Shown here piece by piece: positions 18,335 to 27,793 of a stretch of 64,000 bases of DNA. How positions within the stretch are numbered: position 1 is the first letter of the stretch; each line of letters starts with the position of its first letter. Source of the stretch: Roseicyclus mahoneyensis (GTDB lineage Bacteria > Pseudomonadota > Alphaproteobacteria > Rhodobacterales > Rhodobacteraceae); the NCBI RefSeq assembly GCF_003148775.1, contig NZ_QGGW01000007.1, positions 62,001-126,000 on the forward strand. Reading direction: 5' to 3'. The notes below the pieces were generated by a model. The model ran no database searches, had not been told where the DNA came from, and saw only the letters and a program-made list of their open reading frames with translations. The translations under genes were made by a program, and so were the position numbers.

Positions 18335-18908
18335 CGCCCGTCGCCTCGCGGAAGTGACGGCGGCACAGCGAGATATAGCGGTCGTTGCCGCCGACCTCGA
18401 CCTGCGCGCCTTCGGTCAGGGCGTTTCCGTCCGCGTCGACGCGGATCACCATCGTGGCCTTGCGTCCGCAATGGCAGATGGTGCGAACCTCGCGCATCTC
18501 GTCGGCCAAGGCCAGCAGGGCGGCGGAGCCGGGGAACAACTCGCCGCGGAAATCGACGCGGAGGCCGTAGCACATCACCGGCACGTCGAGGTCGTCGACA
18601 GCGCGGGCAAGTTGCCAGACCTGCGCGCGGGTCAGCCATTGCGCCTCGTCGATCAGGACGCAGGCGCAGGGGCCGGCGGCGAGACGGGTGGCGATCATGG
18701 CGAAAAGATCGCTCGACGTGGAATAGGTGTCGGCCGCGGCCTCGATCCCGATGCGGCTGCCTATCTTGCCGGTGCCGGCACGGTCATCGAAATTCGCGGT
18801 CATCAGGTAGGTCCGCATGCCGCGTTCGATGTAGTTGTAGGAGGCCTGCAACAGCAGGGTCGATTTCCCTGCGTTCATCGTCGAATAGTGGAAATAAAGC
18901 TTGGCCAT
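18318..18908 (-). CDS. tdk: Thymidine kinase
   Basis: 196 residues, type II thymidine kinase, which salvages thymidine to dTMP using ATP. The P-loop is STMNAGKST near the N-terminus, the Walker B is VLIDEAQWL, and the zinc-binding cysteines are in CHCGRKA and SLCRRHF. The ATG at 18908 gives the conserved MAKLYFHYSTMNAGKS; upstream in-frame codons lack family character. It precedes and overlaps a small membrane-protein gene. Confidence 0.95.
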   Translation of the reverse strand: MAKLYFHYSTMNAGKSTLLLQASYNYIERGMRTYLMTANFDDRAGTGKIGSRIGIEAAADTYSTSSDLFAMIATRLAAGPCACVLIDEAQWLTRAQVWQLARAVDDLDVPVMCYGLRVDFRGELFPGSAALLALADEMREVRTICHCGRKATMVIRVDADGNALTEGAQVEVGGNDRYISLCRRHFREATGDAPRV

Positions 18909-19007
18909 GCCGGGTCTTCTGCCCCAAGGCGACGGGGCGGGCAAGATTGACCGCGGGGGCCAAGCGGGTTTCGTGGCCTGATGTCTGGGGCCGTGGACGA
19001 GGGCACA

Positions 19008-19481
19008 ATGGGCGACAAGGCAAAGACCTATCTCAAGCGGCACACGGAACGCCTGATCAAGGACGTGGGGTTTGCGGCGGCCTGCGACCTGACGGGACGG
19101 TCAAAGGCCACGCTGGGGCGCTATTTCTCGGAGGCCGAGGAACATGCCGACCGCTTTATTCCGGTCGATGCGGTCGCGGCCCTTGAGGCGGCGGCGAGCT
19201 TTCCGCATGTGACGGCAGCCTTGGCGGAGCTGAACGGCGGGCAGATCGCCTATGGCTCGGCTCGGCGCAATTCGGTGCGGGCACCGGGTGAGCCGGGCGT
19301 CAACAGCCATGTGATCGCGCTGAGCCAGCGCTTTGCGATCTTGATGGCGGAATACCACCTGTCGATCGAGGACGGAGTGATTTCCGTCAACGAGGCCCGG
19401 AGGCTCTTGGAGGAGACGCTGGAATTGCAGCGGGTGCTGGTGGACATGAAGCTGCGGCTGGAGGCCGACAGCCGGGGGTGA
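19008..19481 (+). CDS. Conserved protein with a putative HTH
   Basis: 157 residues. The N-terminal half (LIKDVGFAAACDLTGRSKATLGRYFS, then RFIPVDAVAALEAAASFPHVT) has the helix-turn-helix pattern of phage CII-like regulators; the second half is helical (MAEYHLSIEDGVISVNEARRLLEETLELQRVL). GAGGG lies just before the ATG at 19008, which is preferred over 18981. There are no phage genes nearby, so it is probably a resident gene. DNA binding is inferred only. Confidence 0.6.
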   Translation: MGDKAKTYLKRHTERLIKDVGFAAACDLTGRSKATLGRYFSEAEEHADRFIPVDAVAALEAAASFPHVTAALAELNGGQIAYGSARRNSVRAPGEPGVNSHVIALSQRFAILMAEYHLSIEDGVISVNEARRLLEETLELQRVLVDMKLRLEADSRG

Positions 19482-19530
19482 GGGCCGGTTTCGCCGCCTT
19501 TGGCTGCGATCCGCCTTGGAGCTCTGCCCC

Positions 19531-19606
19531 GGTCGCCATTGTCGCTCGGACCGATGGCGCGTCAAAGGCGACCCACCGGGATAGTCTTGACACACAGAAG
19601 AGGGGC
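19531..19606 (-). repeat. Stop-proximal intergenic repeat, copy A
   Basis: Read on the minus strand it starts three bases after the stop at 19609: CTTCTGTGTGTCAAGACTAT, then CCCGGTGGGTCGCC and a hairpin closing with GGCGACC. It matches copy B at 54102-54178 over about 75 bases with roughly 85 % identity by eye. Confidence 0.7.
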
Positions 19607-19608
19607 GA

Positions 19609-20733
19609 TCAGAGCTTGCGAGCGACGATCACCGATCCCACCGAATAGCCCGCCCCGAAGGAACAGATCAGCCCCATCTGGCCATCGGACATGTCTGCCG
19701 AATGCTTGGCGAAGGCGATGATCGAGCCCGCCGAGGAGGTGTTGGCGTAATCTTGCAAGATATTGGGCTGTTCGCCGGGCAAAGGGTCGCGGCCCAGCAC
19801 CTTTTTGCCGATATAGTCGTTCATTGTCTTGTTGGCCTGATGCAGCCACAGGCGCGACAGGTCAGCGGCGGTGATGCCGTCCGCGGCCATGTGGTCCGCG
19901 ATATGGGCGGAGACCATGGGCAGCACTTCCTTGAAGACCTTGCGGCCGTTTTGCATGAACTGCATGTCGCGCCGGTCGTCCATGTGGCCCTTGCGGGTTC
20001 GGCGCAGAAAGCCGTTGTTGTTGCGGATGTTGTTGGAGAATTCGGTCGCACAGCGGGTGGAGCGGATGGTGAAGCGCGGGCCGCGCGCGTCTGCGTCGCG
20101 CTCGATCAGCACCGCGGTGGCGACGTCGCCGAAGATGAAATGGCAATCGCGGTCGCGCCATTCGAGATGGGCCGAACAGATCTCGGGCGAGATGACAAGG
20201 GCGCGGTTCGCGGAGCCCGACCGGATCATGTCTGCGGCGGCCTGTATGCCGAAGGTGGCGGAAGAACAGGCGACGTTCATGTCGAAGGCAAAGCCACCCG
20301 CCCCCAGAAGCGCCTGGATTTCCACGGCAATCGCCGGGTAGGCGCGTTCATGGTTGGAGGCGGCGCACAAGATCAGGTCTACCGCGCTTGCCTCTACACC
20401 CGCCATGGCGAGCGCGTCCTTTGCTGCGGCCAGTCCCATTTCGGCCATCACGCCTGGTTCCTCGTCGGCGCGTTCGCGCAGCCAGGGATGCATCACCTCC
20501 GGATCCAGCACGCCCGTCTTGTCGAGGACGAAGCGCTGTTCGATGCCCGAGGCGGCGAGGATGAACTCGGAGGAGGAATGGGCCTTGGCCTCCATCGTGC
20601 CCGCCGCGATGGCCTGCGCATTCTCGAGGTTCCAGCGGTCGGCATAGGCGTTGAAGGTCGCGACAAGTTCGTCGTTGGTGATGACGTGGCTTGGCGTGAA
20701 GACGCCGGTTCCGGTGATGGCGGGCTGGTGCAT
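19609..20733 (-). CDS. Beta-ketoacyl-ACP synthase III-like enzyme
   Basis: 374 residues, longer than usual FabH (about 320). The catalytic triad is intact: Cys156 in NVACSSATFG, His298 in WLHQANKTMND, Asn331 in DYANTSSAGS. FabH-type enzymes condense acyl-CoA with malonyl-ACP; the extra N-terminal residues (about 22-60) and the length suggest a paralogue for special acyl groups rather than the housekeeping FabH. Single gene; its 3' flank is repeat copy A, which can form a hairpin. Confidence 0.85.
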   Translation of the reverse strand: MHQPAITGTGVFTPSHVITNDELVATFNAYADRWNLENAQAIAAGTMEAKAHSSSEFILAASGIEQRFVLDKTGVLDPEVMHPWLRERADEEPGVMAEMGLAAAKDALAMAGVEASAVDLILCAASNHERAYPAIAVEIQALLGAGGFAFDMNVACSSATFGIQAAADMIRSGSANRALVISPEICSAHLEWRDRDCHFIFGDVATAVLIERDADARGPRFTIRSTRCATEFSNNIRNNNGFLRRTRKGHMDDRRDMQFMQNGRKVFKEVLPMVSAHIADHMAADGITAADLSRLWLHQANKTMNDYIGKKVLGRDPLPGEQPNILQDYANTSSAGSIIAFAKHSADMSDGQMGLICSFGAGYSVGSVIVARKL

Positions 20734-20870
20734 GGTGTCTCTCTGTACTCCCGGGCATCAAGGCGGCGAAAGGCGGCGGGGTCAAGACGCGCCGCAGCGG
20801 CACGGGTGGGGCAGCGCTTGACAGGGCGGCGAAAGACGGCAGGTTGCGCGGCAACCAGAAGGAGCGCCCC

Positions 20871-22160
20871 TTGCCCCAGACGCCACCGCCCTTTGCGCGT
20901 TTCGAGATGATGATCGCCTGGCGCTACCTGCGCGCCCGCCGCGCCGAGGGCGGCGTGAGCACGATGACGGTGATCAGCTTTCTGGGCGTCACGCTGGCCG
21001 TGGCGGCGCTGATCGCCACGCTCGCCGTGCGCACCGGGTTCCGGCACGAATTCGTCGGCACGATCCTAGGCGCGAACCCGCATATCAGCCTCTACGATCA
21101 GGTCGAGCTGGACCCCGACGGCCGTCAGAACCGCGTGTTCGAGGACTATGCCGAGGCGGCGGCTGCCGTGGCCGCCGTGCCGGGTGTCAGCCATGCGGCG
21201 GCCGTCATCCGGGGGCAGGTGTTGGCCGCGCATGACGGGCGCAACGCGGGCGTCGAGGTCACGGGGATCGCGGCGGCGGATCTGGCCACCGTGCCGCTGG
21301 TGGCCGAGCCGGAGCTGGCCATGGGCGATCTGGCGCGGTTCGGCGAGGGTCAGGGGGTGGCCATCGGCATCGGCGTCGCGCGCGAACTCGGGTTGCGGGT
21401 CGGCGACCGGGTGCGGCTTATCTCACCCGACGGGGCGCGCACGCCCTTTGGTACCAGCCCCCGCGTGTCGGCCTATGAGGTGGTCTACATCTTTCAGGTC
21501 GGGCGCTGGGACATCGACCGGGTCAGGGTCTACATGCCCTTTGCCGAGGCGCAGAGCTATTTCAACCGCGACGGCGTGGCGGACGAGATCGAGGTCTATC
21601 TGGACGACCCCGAGAATGTCGGCGCGATGATCCTGCCGGTGCTGCAGGCGGCGGGCGAGGTCTCTGTCTGGACATGGCGGGACAGTTCGGGGGCCTTCCT
21701 GCAAGCCTTGCAGATGGAAGACAACATCATGTTCATCATCCTCTCGATCCTTGTGCTGATCGCCACGATGAACATCGTCTCGGGCCTGATCATGCTGGTG
21801 AAGAACAAGTCGCGCGACATCGGCATCTTGCGCACCATGGGCCTGTCTGAAGGATCAGTGCTGCGGGTGTTCTTCTTGTGCGGCTCGGCCATCGGGGTGG
21901 CGGGGACGCTGGCGGGGGTGGCCTTGGGCTGCGCCTTCGCGATCTGGATCGACCCGATCTTCGATTTCGTGAACTGGGTCGCGGGGGGTGGCGTCTGGGA
22001 CCCATCGGTGCGGATGATCTCGAGCCTGCCGGCAAGGCTGGAATGGGAGGATGTCGCCTCGGCCATGGCGCTGTCGCTGGGTCTGTCCTTTGTCGTTACG
22101 ATCTTTCCGGCGCGCCGTGCCGCGCGGATGAACCCGGTCGAGGCGCTGCGCTATGAGTGA
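20871..22160 (+). CDS. Lipoprotein-releasing ABC transporter permease (LolC/E)
   Basis: 429 residues. LolC/E permeases with LolD extract lipoproteins from the inner membrane for transfer to LolA. Visible are FEMMIAWRYLRARR, one N-terminal membrane helix, a large periplasmic domain (about 60-280) and three C-terminal helices with the MacB/FtsX-like LVKNKSRDIGILRTMG loop. The start is probably TTG at 20871, since AAGGAG lies six bases before it; the next ATG (20907) has no ribosome site. A TTGACA at 20818 could be the -35. The stop overlaps lolD. Confidence 0.9.
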   Translation: MPQTPPPFARFEMMIAWRYLRARRAEGGVSTMTVISFLGVTLAVAALIATLAVRTGFRHEFVGTILGANPHISLYDQVELDPDGRQNRVFEDYAEAAAAVAAVPGVSHAAAVIRGQVLAAHDGRNAGVEVTGIAAADLATVPLVAEPELAMGDLARFGEGQGVAIGIGVARELGLRVGDRVRLISPDGARTPFGTSPRVSAYEVVYIFQVGRWDIDRVRVYMPFAEAQSYFNRDGVADEIEVYLDDPENVGAMILPVLQAAGEVSVWTWRDSSGAFLQALQMEDNIMFIILSILVLIATMNIVSGLIMLVKNKSRDIGILRTMGLSEGSVLRVFFLCGSAIGVAGTLAGVALGCAFAIWIDPIFDFVNWVAGGGVWDPSVRMISSLPARLEWEDVASAMALSLGLSFVVTIFPARRAARMNPVEALRYE

Positions 22161-22863
22161 CGCGGTCATGCGCCAAGACACGCAGGGTGCGATCCTCCGG
22201 CTCGACGGGATCGAGAAGGGCTACAACCTCGGTCGCCCGAACGAGGTGCGGGTGTTGCGCGGTGCAAGCGTTGAGATCACGCCGGGCGAGGTGGTAGCGC
22301 TGGTCGCGCCGTCGGGGGCGGGCAAGTCGACCCTGCTGCATATCGCAGGTCTGCTGGACAGCCCGGATGCCGGTGCCGTCGTGATCGGCGGGCAGGACCT
22401 GTCGCGGGCCGGTGACCGTTCGCGGACGGCGGCGCGGCGTGGCCTGGTGGGGTTCGTCTACCAGTTCCACCACCTGCTGCCGGAGTTCACGGCGCTTGAA
22501 AACATCGTACTGCCGCAGCTGGCCAATGCTGTGGCGAAACCGGAGGCGGAGGCGCGGGCGCGCGATCTTCTGTCCGCGGTCGGTCTGGCCGCAAGGCTCC
22601 ATCACCGGCCCGCGGCGTTGTCGGGGGGCGAACAGCAGCGGGTGGCATTTTGCCGGGCGCTGGCCAATCAGCCGCGCCTGCTGCTGGCCGATGAGCCGAC
22701 CGGCAACCTTGATCCGGCGACCTCGGATACGGTGTTCGACACGCTTATGGGGCTGGTGCGCGATACGGGCATGGGGGCGCTGATCGCAACGCATAACCCG
22801 GGCCTTGCCGCGCGCATGGATCGCACGCTCAGGCTTGAGGGCGGCGTTTTGCGTCCCGCCTAG
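22153..22863 (+). CDS. lolD: Lipoprotein-releasing ABC transporter ATPase
   Basis: 236 residues. Walker A APSGAGKST, the signature LSGGEQQRVAFCRAL and Walker B LLLADEPTGNLD are all intact, as is GFVYQFHHLLPEFTALEN, typical of LolD. It powers the permease encoded just upstream, whose stop it overlaps (ATGAGTGA). Its end overlaps the convergent hydrolase gene by four bases. Confidence 0.95.
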   Translation: MSDAVMRQDTQGAILRLDGIEKGYNLGRPNEVRVLRGASVEITPGEVVALVAPSGAGKSTLLHIAGLLDSPDAGAVVIGGQDLSRAGDRSRTAARRGLVGFVYQFHHLLPEFTALENIVLPQLANAVAKPEAEARARDLLSAVGLAARLHHRPAALSGGEQQRVAFCRALANQPRLLLADEPTGNLDPATSDTVFDTLMGLVRDTGMGALIATHNPGLAARMDRTLRLEGGVLRPA

Positions 22864-23810
22864 GCGTGGGCGTCGAACAGCTCGACAATCGCCGCAAGGG
22901 TCATGGCGCGCTTTGCCGGTGCCTCCATCAAGACCTCATGCTCTGCCCCGTCGATGACACTGAACCGCCCCTTGGGCCAGCTGCGCATGCGGCGTTCTAT
23001 GGCCTGCGGCTCGACGATCTTTTCGCGGCTGCCGACCACCGCGATGCAGGGCAGATCGGGGGCCGGCATGTCCATCAGCGCGGCGCTTTCCGTCAGCGCG
23101 GCCTTGAGCCAGCGGTTCGAAGGGCCCCCAAGCGCCAGATCGGGGTGTGTGGCTGTCTGGCGCGCCATATAGTCGAACTGGTTCCGATCGGTGGTCAGCT
23201 GGTTGTCCTCGAAAACCATCGGCTTGTAGGGGCCGGTGGTCAGAGCGAAGGATTTCTCGTAGCCCAAGGGTCCGGACAGTCCCAACACAAGGCCGCGTAT
23301 CGCCTTGAGATGGGGTTTCATCTGGATGCCCCACATTGGCGCAGTGAAGGCGGCAGCGCGGACCGACAAGCCGTCATGCAGCGCCCGCAGGCCGATGGCC
23401 CCGCCCATGGAATGCCCGATCAGGAACCATGGCTTTGGCACCCCCAGCGCCTCAAGCGCGCCGTGAAAGGCTGCCACATCCTGCCGGTATTCGTCGAAAT
23501 GGACGACATGGCCCATGTCGCGGCGGTGCTGCGGACGGTCGGCCAGACCCTGTCCGCGCCAGTCGAACGACGCCATGCCATAGCCAGCCGCGGCCAGATC
23601 GGCCGCGACGCGCCCATACTTCTCGCAATATTCCGTCCGGCCCGGAAACATCAAGACGCTGCCCTTTTGCCCTTTGGGCCAGACGGCCATGCGCAGGCGC
23701 GTGCCGTCGGCGCTGTTCACCCACCACGCGCCGACGCCGGTGGGCCCTTCGGCCACATCGGCAAGGAACGGGGCGGGGGGCAGGCCCATCGGGGACGCGC
23801 CGGTCAACAT
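22860..23810 (-). CDS. Alpha/beta hydrolase, lysophospholipase / monoacylglycerol lipase type
   Basis: 316 residues. The nucleophile elbow GHSMGG, the oxyanion region MFPGRTEYCEKYG, SFDWRGQGLADRP and the late His in GAEHEVLMEAP fit the PldB/serine aminopeptidase S33 class, cytoplasmic or membrane-associated lipases acting on lysophospholipids or monoacylglycerols. The ATG at 23810 shares its A with the stop of the SCP2 gene (TGATG), so the two form a lipid-related operon. The preceding TTG is not needed. Confidence 0.85.
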   Translation of the reverse strand: MLTGASPMGLPPAPFLADVAEGPTGVGAWWVNSADGTRLRMAVWPKGQKGSVLMFPGRTEYCEKYGRVAADLAAAGYGMASFDWRGQGLADRPQHRRDMGHVVHFDEYRQDVAAFHGALEALGVPKPWFLIGHSMGGAIGLRALHDGLSVRAAAFTAPMWGIQMKPHLKAIRGLVLGLSGPLGYEKSFALTTGPYKPMVFEDNQLTTDRNQFDYMARQTATHPDLALGGPSNRWLKAALTESAALMDMPAPDLPCIAVVGSREKIVEPQAIERRMRSWPKGRFSVIDGAEHEVLMEAPAKRAMTLAAIVELFDAHA

Positions 23811-24100
23811 CAAGACAGCGCCGAGCCGAGCTTCATGGCCGTGCCCATGTCGCCGTCGAGCTTGAGCTTGCCCGACATGAAGGCCATCGTCGGGTTGAGG
23901 TTGCCCGCGAGAATGTCCTGAAACGTGTCGGCATTTGCCGTCATGGTCACATCGGCCTCTTCGCCGTCGAGGGCTGCACGCACGCCAGCGCCATCCACGA
24001 TCACGGCGCCTTCCCCCTCGATGACGAATTTCGCAGACCCGTCAAAGCCGCCCCCAAGTTTTGCATCCAGCTGGCTCACCGCCTCGTCGATCACGCTCAT
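23810..24100 (-). CDS. SCP2 sterol/lipid-binding domain protein
   Basis: 96 residues, a single SCP2 domain: amphipathic helix with AVSQLDAKLGG, then FVIEGEGAVIVDG, VTMTANADTFQDILAGNLNPTMAFMSGKLKLDGDM. Such proteins bind acyl lipids or acyl-CoA in a hydrophobic tunnel. The ATG at 24100 has GGAAGAG directly upstream. First gene of the pair with the hydrolase; a lipid carrier for that enzyme is a reasonable inference. Confidence 0.85.
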   Translation of the reverse strand: MSVIDEAVSQLDAKLGGGFDGSAKFVIEGEGAVIVDGAGVRAALDGEEADVTMTANADTFQDILAGNLNPTMAFMSGKLKLDGDMGTAMKLGSALS

Positions 24101-24183
24101 CTCTTCCGGTCCTTTCGTCCATGTCCCGTGCGCTCGCACGGGATTGATATGGACCCCCCGCGCAAACATGCTAGCTTTTGATC

Positions 24184-24741
24184 ATGCGAATGAAGCGCGC
24201 TTTTCACAATATTGCCCTTGCGGCACTCCTGTGCGGGGTTCCCTTACTTGCGGCCGCGCAAGACGGGAATCGCGTCGATACGCTGCTCGACCGGCTGGCG
24301 CAGCCAGACCTGCGCAACTGGTCGGTGATCGAGGAAGAAATCTACATGCTCTGGTTGCGGTCGGGCTCTGCCTCGGCCGATTATCTTCTGTCGCAGGGGC
24401 GCGCGGCGCTGGCAGCTGGGGATATGGAGGCGGCCTACAACCACCTGACCGCCCTGACCGACCATGCCCCCGAGTTCGCCGAGGGCTGGAACGCGCGGGC
24501 CACGATGTTCTTCGAGGCGAATCGCTACGGCCCTTCCATCGCCGACATCCAGCGCGTGCTGGCGTTGGAGCCGCGCCATTTCGGGGCACTGACGGGCCTT
24601 GGTTTCATGCTTGAGGACATGGGTCAGCTTGAGGATGCGCTGCGCGCTTTCCGCGCGGCGCAGGCTATACATCCCCACCGCGACGAAATAAACGAGGCGG
24701 TGAACCGGGTCGAACGCGCGCTTGGGGGTCAGACCCTCTGA
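24184..24741 (+). CDS. Exported TPR protein
   Basis: 185 residues with an N-terminal signal peptide (hydrophobic core ALAALLCGVPLLAAA) and about three TPR units, clearest at AGDMEAAYNHLTALTDHAPEF, YGPSIADIQRVLALEPRHF and GQLEDALRAFRAAQAIHP. It probably scaffolds a periplasmic complex; no catalytic domain is seen. The ATG at 24184 is chosen; TTG at 24178 and ATG at 24190 are also in frame. It lies 44 bases before the SUV3-like helicase gene and may be co-transcribed. Confidence 0.8.
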   Translation: MRMKRAFHNIALAALLCGVPLLAAAQDGNRVDTLLDRLAQPDLRNWSVIEEEIYMLWLRSGSASADYLLSQGRAALAAGDMEAAYNHLTALTDHAPEFAEGWNARATMFFEANRYGPSIADIQRVLALEPRHFGALTGLGFMLEDMGQLEDALRAFRAAQAIHPHRDEINEAVNRVERALGGQTL

Positions 24742-24784
24742 TCCGCCCCGCCCGCCGTCGGGGGCGCGAGGAAAGTCAGCCAGA

Positions 24785-27700
24785 ATGATGGACGGCAGCA
24801 CGACGGGCACCGGGCGGGATCGCGGCCGCATTGTCGCGGTTCTGGGCCCGACCAACACCGGCAAGACCCATTACGCCATCGAACGGATGCTGGCGCACAG
24901 GACCGGCGTGATCGGCCTGCCGCTACGGCTTCTCGCGCGCGAGGTCTATGACAAGATCGTGGGCCTGCGCGGCCCCTCGGTCGTGGCGCTGGTGACGGGC
25001 GAGGAACGGATCGTGCCCGACCGCGCGCAATACTGGGTCTGCACGGTCGAGGCGATGCCAGTGGGTCTTGGTCCCGAGTTTCTGGCCGTGGACGAGATCC
25101 AGCTTTGCGCCGACCCCGAGCGCGGCCATGTCTTCACCGACAGGCTGTTGCATGCCCGCGGCCATCACGAGACGCTGTTTCTGGGCGCTGCCACGATGCG
25201 CGGGGCGATCGCCGCTCTGGTGCCGCGCGCGCAGTTCGTGGGGCGCGAGCGGTTTTCACAGCTTGTGTATACGGGTTCGAAAAAGATAAGCCGGATGCCC
25301 ACGCGCAGTGCCATCGTCGGGTTTTCGGTTGAAAACCTCTATGCCACAGCCGAGCTGCTGCGCCGGCAAAAGGGGGGCGCGGCGGTGGTCATGGGCGCGC
25401 TTTCCCCGCGCACGCGCAATGCGCAAGTGGAGCTGTATCAAAACGGTGACGTGGATTTCCTTGTGGCGACCGATGCCATCGGGATGGGCCTGAACCTCGA
25501 CATCGGGCATGTCGCCTTTTCCGGCCTGCGCAAGTTCGATGGCCGGCGCATGCGCGACCTGATGCCTAACGAGCTCTCGCAGATCGCGGGACGCGCGGGG
25601 CGCTACACGCAAGACGGCACCTTCGGCGTCACTGGCGAGGCGCCACCGCTCGACGATGATCTGGCCGAGGCGATTCAGGACCACCGCTTTGCCCCGATCC
25701 GCAAGCTCTCCTGGCGGAACTCAAATCTGGAATTCGGATCGGTCGGTCGCCTGATCGGCTCGCTCGAGGAACATACCAGCGATGAATGGCTGACGCGCGC
25801 GCGGGAAGCCGACGACCTGATGGCGCTCAAGGCAATTGCCGAGCGCCCCGATCTGCAGCCCCGCCTGTGCGACGCGCGCGACGTGCGACTGCTCTGGGAT
25901 GTCTGCCGTATCCCCGATTTCCGCGGGATCAGCCATACCGAGCACGCCGAGTTGCTGGGTCGCATCTTCGAGTTCCTGCACAGTCTGGGCCGCGTCCCCG
26001 ACGATTGGCTGGCCGCGCAGGTCAAGCGCATCGACCGCACCGAAGGCGATATCGACACCTTGTCGAAACGCCTCGCGTTCATCCGCACATGGACTTATGT
26101 GGCGCAGCGGGATGGGTGGGTGGACGATGTTGCCCATTGGCGCGACGCCACGCGTGCCGTAGAAGACCGACTGTCCGACGCGCTGCACGGCGCGCTGACG
26201 CAAAGATTTGTCGACCGGCGGACGAGCGTGCTGCTCCGCCGGTTGAAACAGAAGGAGAGCCTTGTGGCCGATGTGAACGACAAGGGTGAAGTGACGATCG
26301 AGGGCCAGGTTCTGGGTCGGATCGAAGGGTTCCGCTTCCGGCAGGACCAAACCGCCAGCCCCGACGAGGCAAAGACCCTGCGTCAGGCTGCCATGGCCAC
26401 GCTGCGCCCCGAGTTCCATCTGCGTGCCGACCGGTTCTACAACACGCCCGACACGGAATTCGACGTCACCGAACAGGGCGGGCTGATGTGGGGCGATCAG
26501 GCCATCGGCAAGCTGGTGAAAGGCGATGATCCGCTGAAACCCACCGCCGAGGCTTTTGTCGACGATGAAGCCGGGCCCGAGGTCATCACCAAGGTCCAGC
26601 GGCGGCTGCAGCACTTCATCGACCGCCGCATCGCCGCCCAGTTCGAGCCGCTGCTTGCGCTGTCGCGCGACGAGACGGTGACGGGTCTGGCGCGCGGCGT
26701 GGCGTTTCGGATGATGGAGGGGTTCGGGATCATCCCGCGCTCCGACATTGCTGATGACATCAAGTCGCTCGATCAAGATGCCCGCGGCATGTTGCGCAAG
26801 CATGGCGTGCGCTTTGGTCAGTTCACGATCTTTCAGCCATTGTTGCTGAAACCAGCGCCGACGCGGCTGCGCCTTGTGCTCTGGGGGCTGTGGCAGGGGC
26901 TGGATGTGTTCCCCGAAAGCCCGCCGCCGGGTCTGGTCACGATCCTGCACGACACCCAGCAGCCGCAAGGCTATTTCGCGATGTCGGGCTATCGTCCGGC
27001 GGGGGCGCGCGCGATCCGGATCGACATGCTGGAACGGCTGGCCGACATGCTGCGCGGACAGGATACGCGGGGCGGGTTCGAGGCCAAGCCAGACATGCTG
27101 TCGATCAGCGGCCTGACGCTGGAGCAATTCGCCGACCTGATGGGCGGCTTGGGCTACCGGGCCGAGCGGGGCGAGCGGGCCAAGGTCAAGGCGGCGCCTG
27201 CCGTTGCGTCTGCCCCCGAACCGGCGGCCACGGATGCGCCCGAGACCATCGACGAGACGGTTCTGGATGTGGCGCCACCGACCGGGCTGGAGGGTGCCGA
27301 AGCGCCCGCCGCAGCGGCCCCTGCGCCCGAAGCCGAGCGCGAGGCCACGGCGCAGGCTGCGCCGCAGGCCGAGGGTGCTGAAGATGGCGCCGCAGCGGCA
27401 CAGGACGATGGCCCCGTGGAGGTTGTGACCGCGCCGGCCGAGATGGAGGTGTTCTACACCTTCACTTGGTCCCCGCGTCGACAGGCGGGCGGGCCGAAAG
27501 GTCCCCGCCGGTCGGAGGGTGGGCGTCAGACTGCCGAGGGTGGCCCGCGCGCCCCCCGCGAGGGCGGCGGCCGGTCAGAAGGCGGCAAGCCGCGCGGCGA
27601 TGCGGGCCGACCCGAGGGGGGAAAGCCCCCCCGTGGCAAGGGTGGCAAGCCCCAGCGCGGCAAGGGCGGCAAGCCCCCGCGTGAGGATGATGGGCCCAAG

Positions 27701-27793
27701 ACCTTCACCGCCCGCCCCGAGCGCAAGGCCGACCGGATCGACCCCGACAATCCCTTTGCGCAGGCACTGGCTGGCTTGAGGACCAAGACCTGA
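24785..27793 (+). CDS. SUV3-like DExH RNA helicase with basic C-terminal tail
   Basis: 1002 residues. Walker A GPTNTGKT is at 21-28 and the DExH variant DEIQ at 103-106, as in mitochondrial SUV3, the degradosome helicase. A helicase-C domain follows (DVDFLVATDAIGMGLNLDIGH, then QIAGRAGRYTQDG). From about residue 800 the protein becomes an Ala/Pro/Glu-rich linker and then, from about 900, a long Gly/Arg/Lys tail with repeated GGKPPRGKGGKPQRG-type units, likely RNA binding. ATP-driven RNA unwinding is inferred from the family. Start at 24785 or 24788. An S4 RNA-binding gene overlaps its end. Confidence 0.85.
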   Translation: MMDGSTTGTGRDRGRIVAVLGPTNTGKTHYAIERMLAHRTGVIGLPLRLLAREVYDKIVGLRGPSVVALVTGEERIVPDRAQYWVCTVEAMPVGLGPEFLAVDEIQLCADPERGHVFTDRLLHARGHHETLFLGAATMRGAIAALVPRAQFVGRERFSQLVYTGSKKISRMPTRSAIVGFSVENLYATAELLRRQKGGAAVVMGALSPRTRNAQVELYQNGDVDFLVATDAIGMGLNLDIGHVAFSGLRKFDGRRMRDLMPNELSQIAGRAGRYTQDGTFGVTGEAPPLDDDLAEAIQDHRFAPIRKLSWRNSNLEFGSVGRLIGSLEEHTSDEWLTRAREADDLMALKAIAERPDLQPRLCDARDVRLLWDVCRIPDFRGISHTEHAELLGRIFEFLHSLGRVPDDWLAAQVKRIDRTEGDIDTLSKRLAFIRTWTYVAQRDGWVDDVAHWRDATRAVEDRLSDALHGALTQRFVDRRTSVLLRRLKQKESLVADVNDKGEVTIEGQVLGRIEGFRFRQDQTASPDEAKTLRQAAMATLRPEFHLRADRFYNTPDTEFDVTEQGGLMWGDQAIGKLVKGDDPLKPTAEAFVDDEAGPEVITKVQRRLQHFIDRRIAAQFEPLLALSRDETVTGLARGVAFRMMEGFGIIPRSDIADDIKSLDQDARGMLRKHGVRFGQFTIFQPLLLKPAPTRLRLVLWGLWQGLDVFPESPPPGLVTILHDTQQPQGYFAMSGYRPAGARAIRIDMLERLADMLRGQDTRGGFEAKPDMLSISGLTLEQFADLMGGLGYRAERGERAKVKAAPAVASAPEPAATDAPETIDETVLDVAPPTGLEGAEAPAAAAPAPEAEREATAQAAPQAEGAEDGAAAAQDDGPVEVVTAPAEMEVFYTFTWSPRRQAGGPKGPRRSEGGRQTAEGGPRAPREGGGRSEGGKPRGDAGRPEGGKPPRGKGGKPQRGKGGKPPREDDGPKTFTARPERKADRIDPDNPFAQALAGLRTKT

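Noticed and set aside
19008-19481. CII-like gene considered as a prophage remnant
   Set aside because: No integrase, phage structural gene, att-like repeat or composition change nearby.
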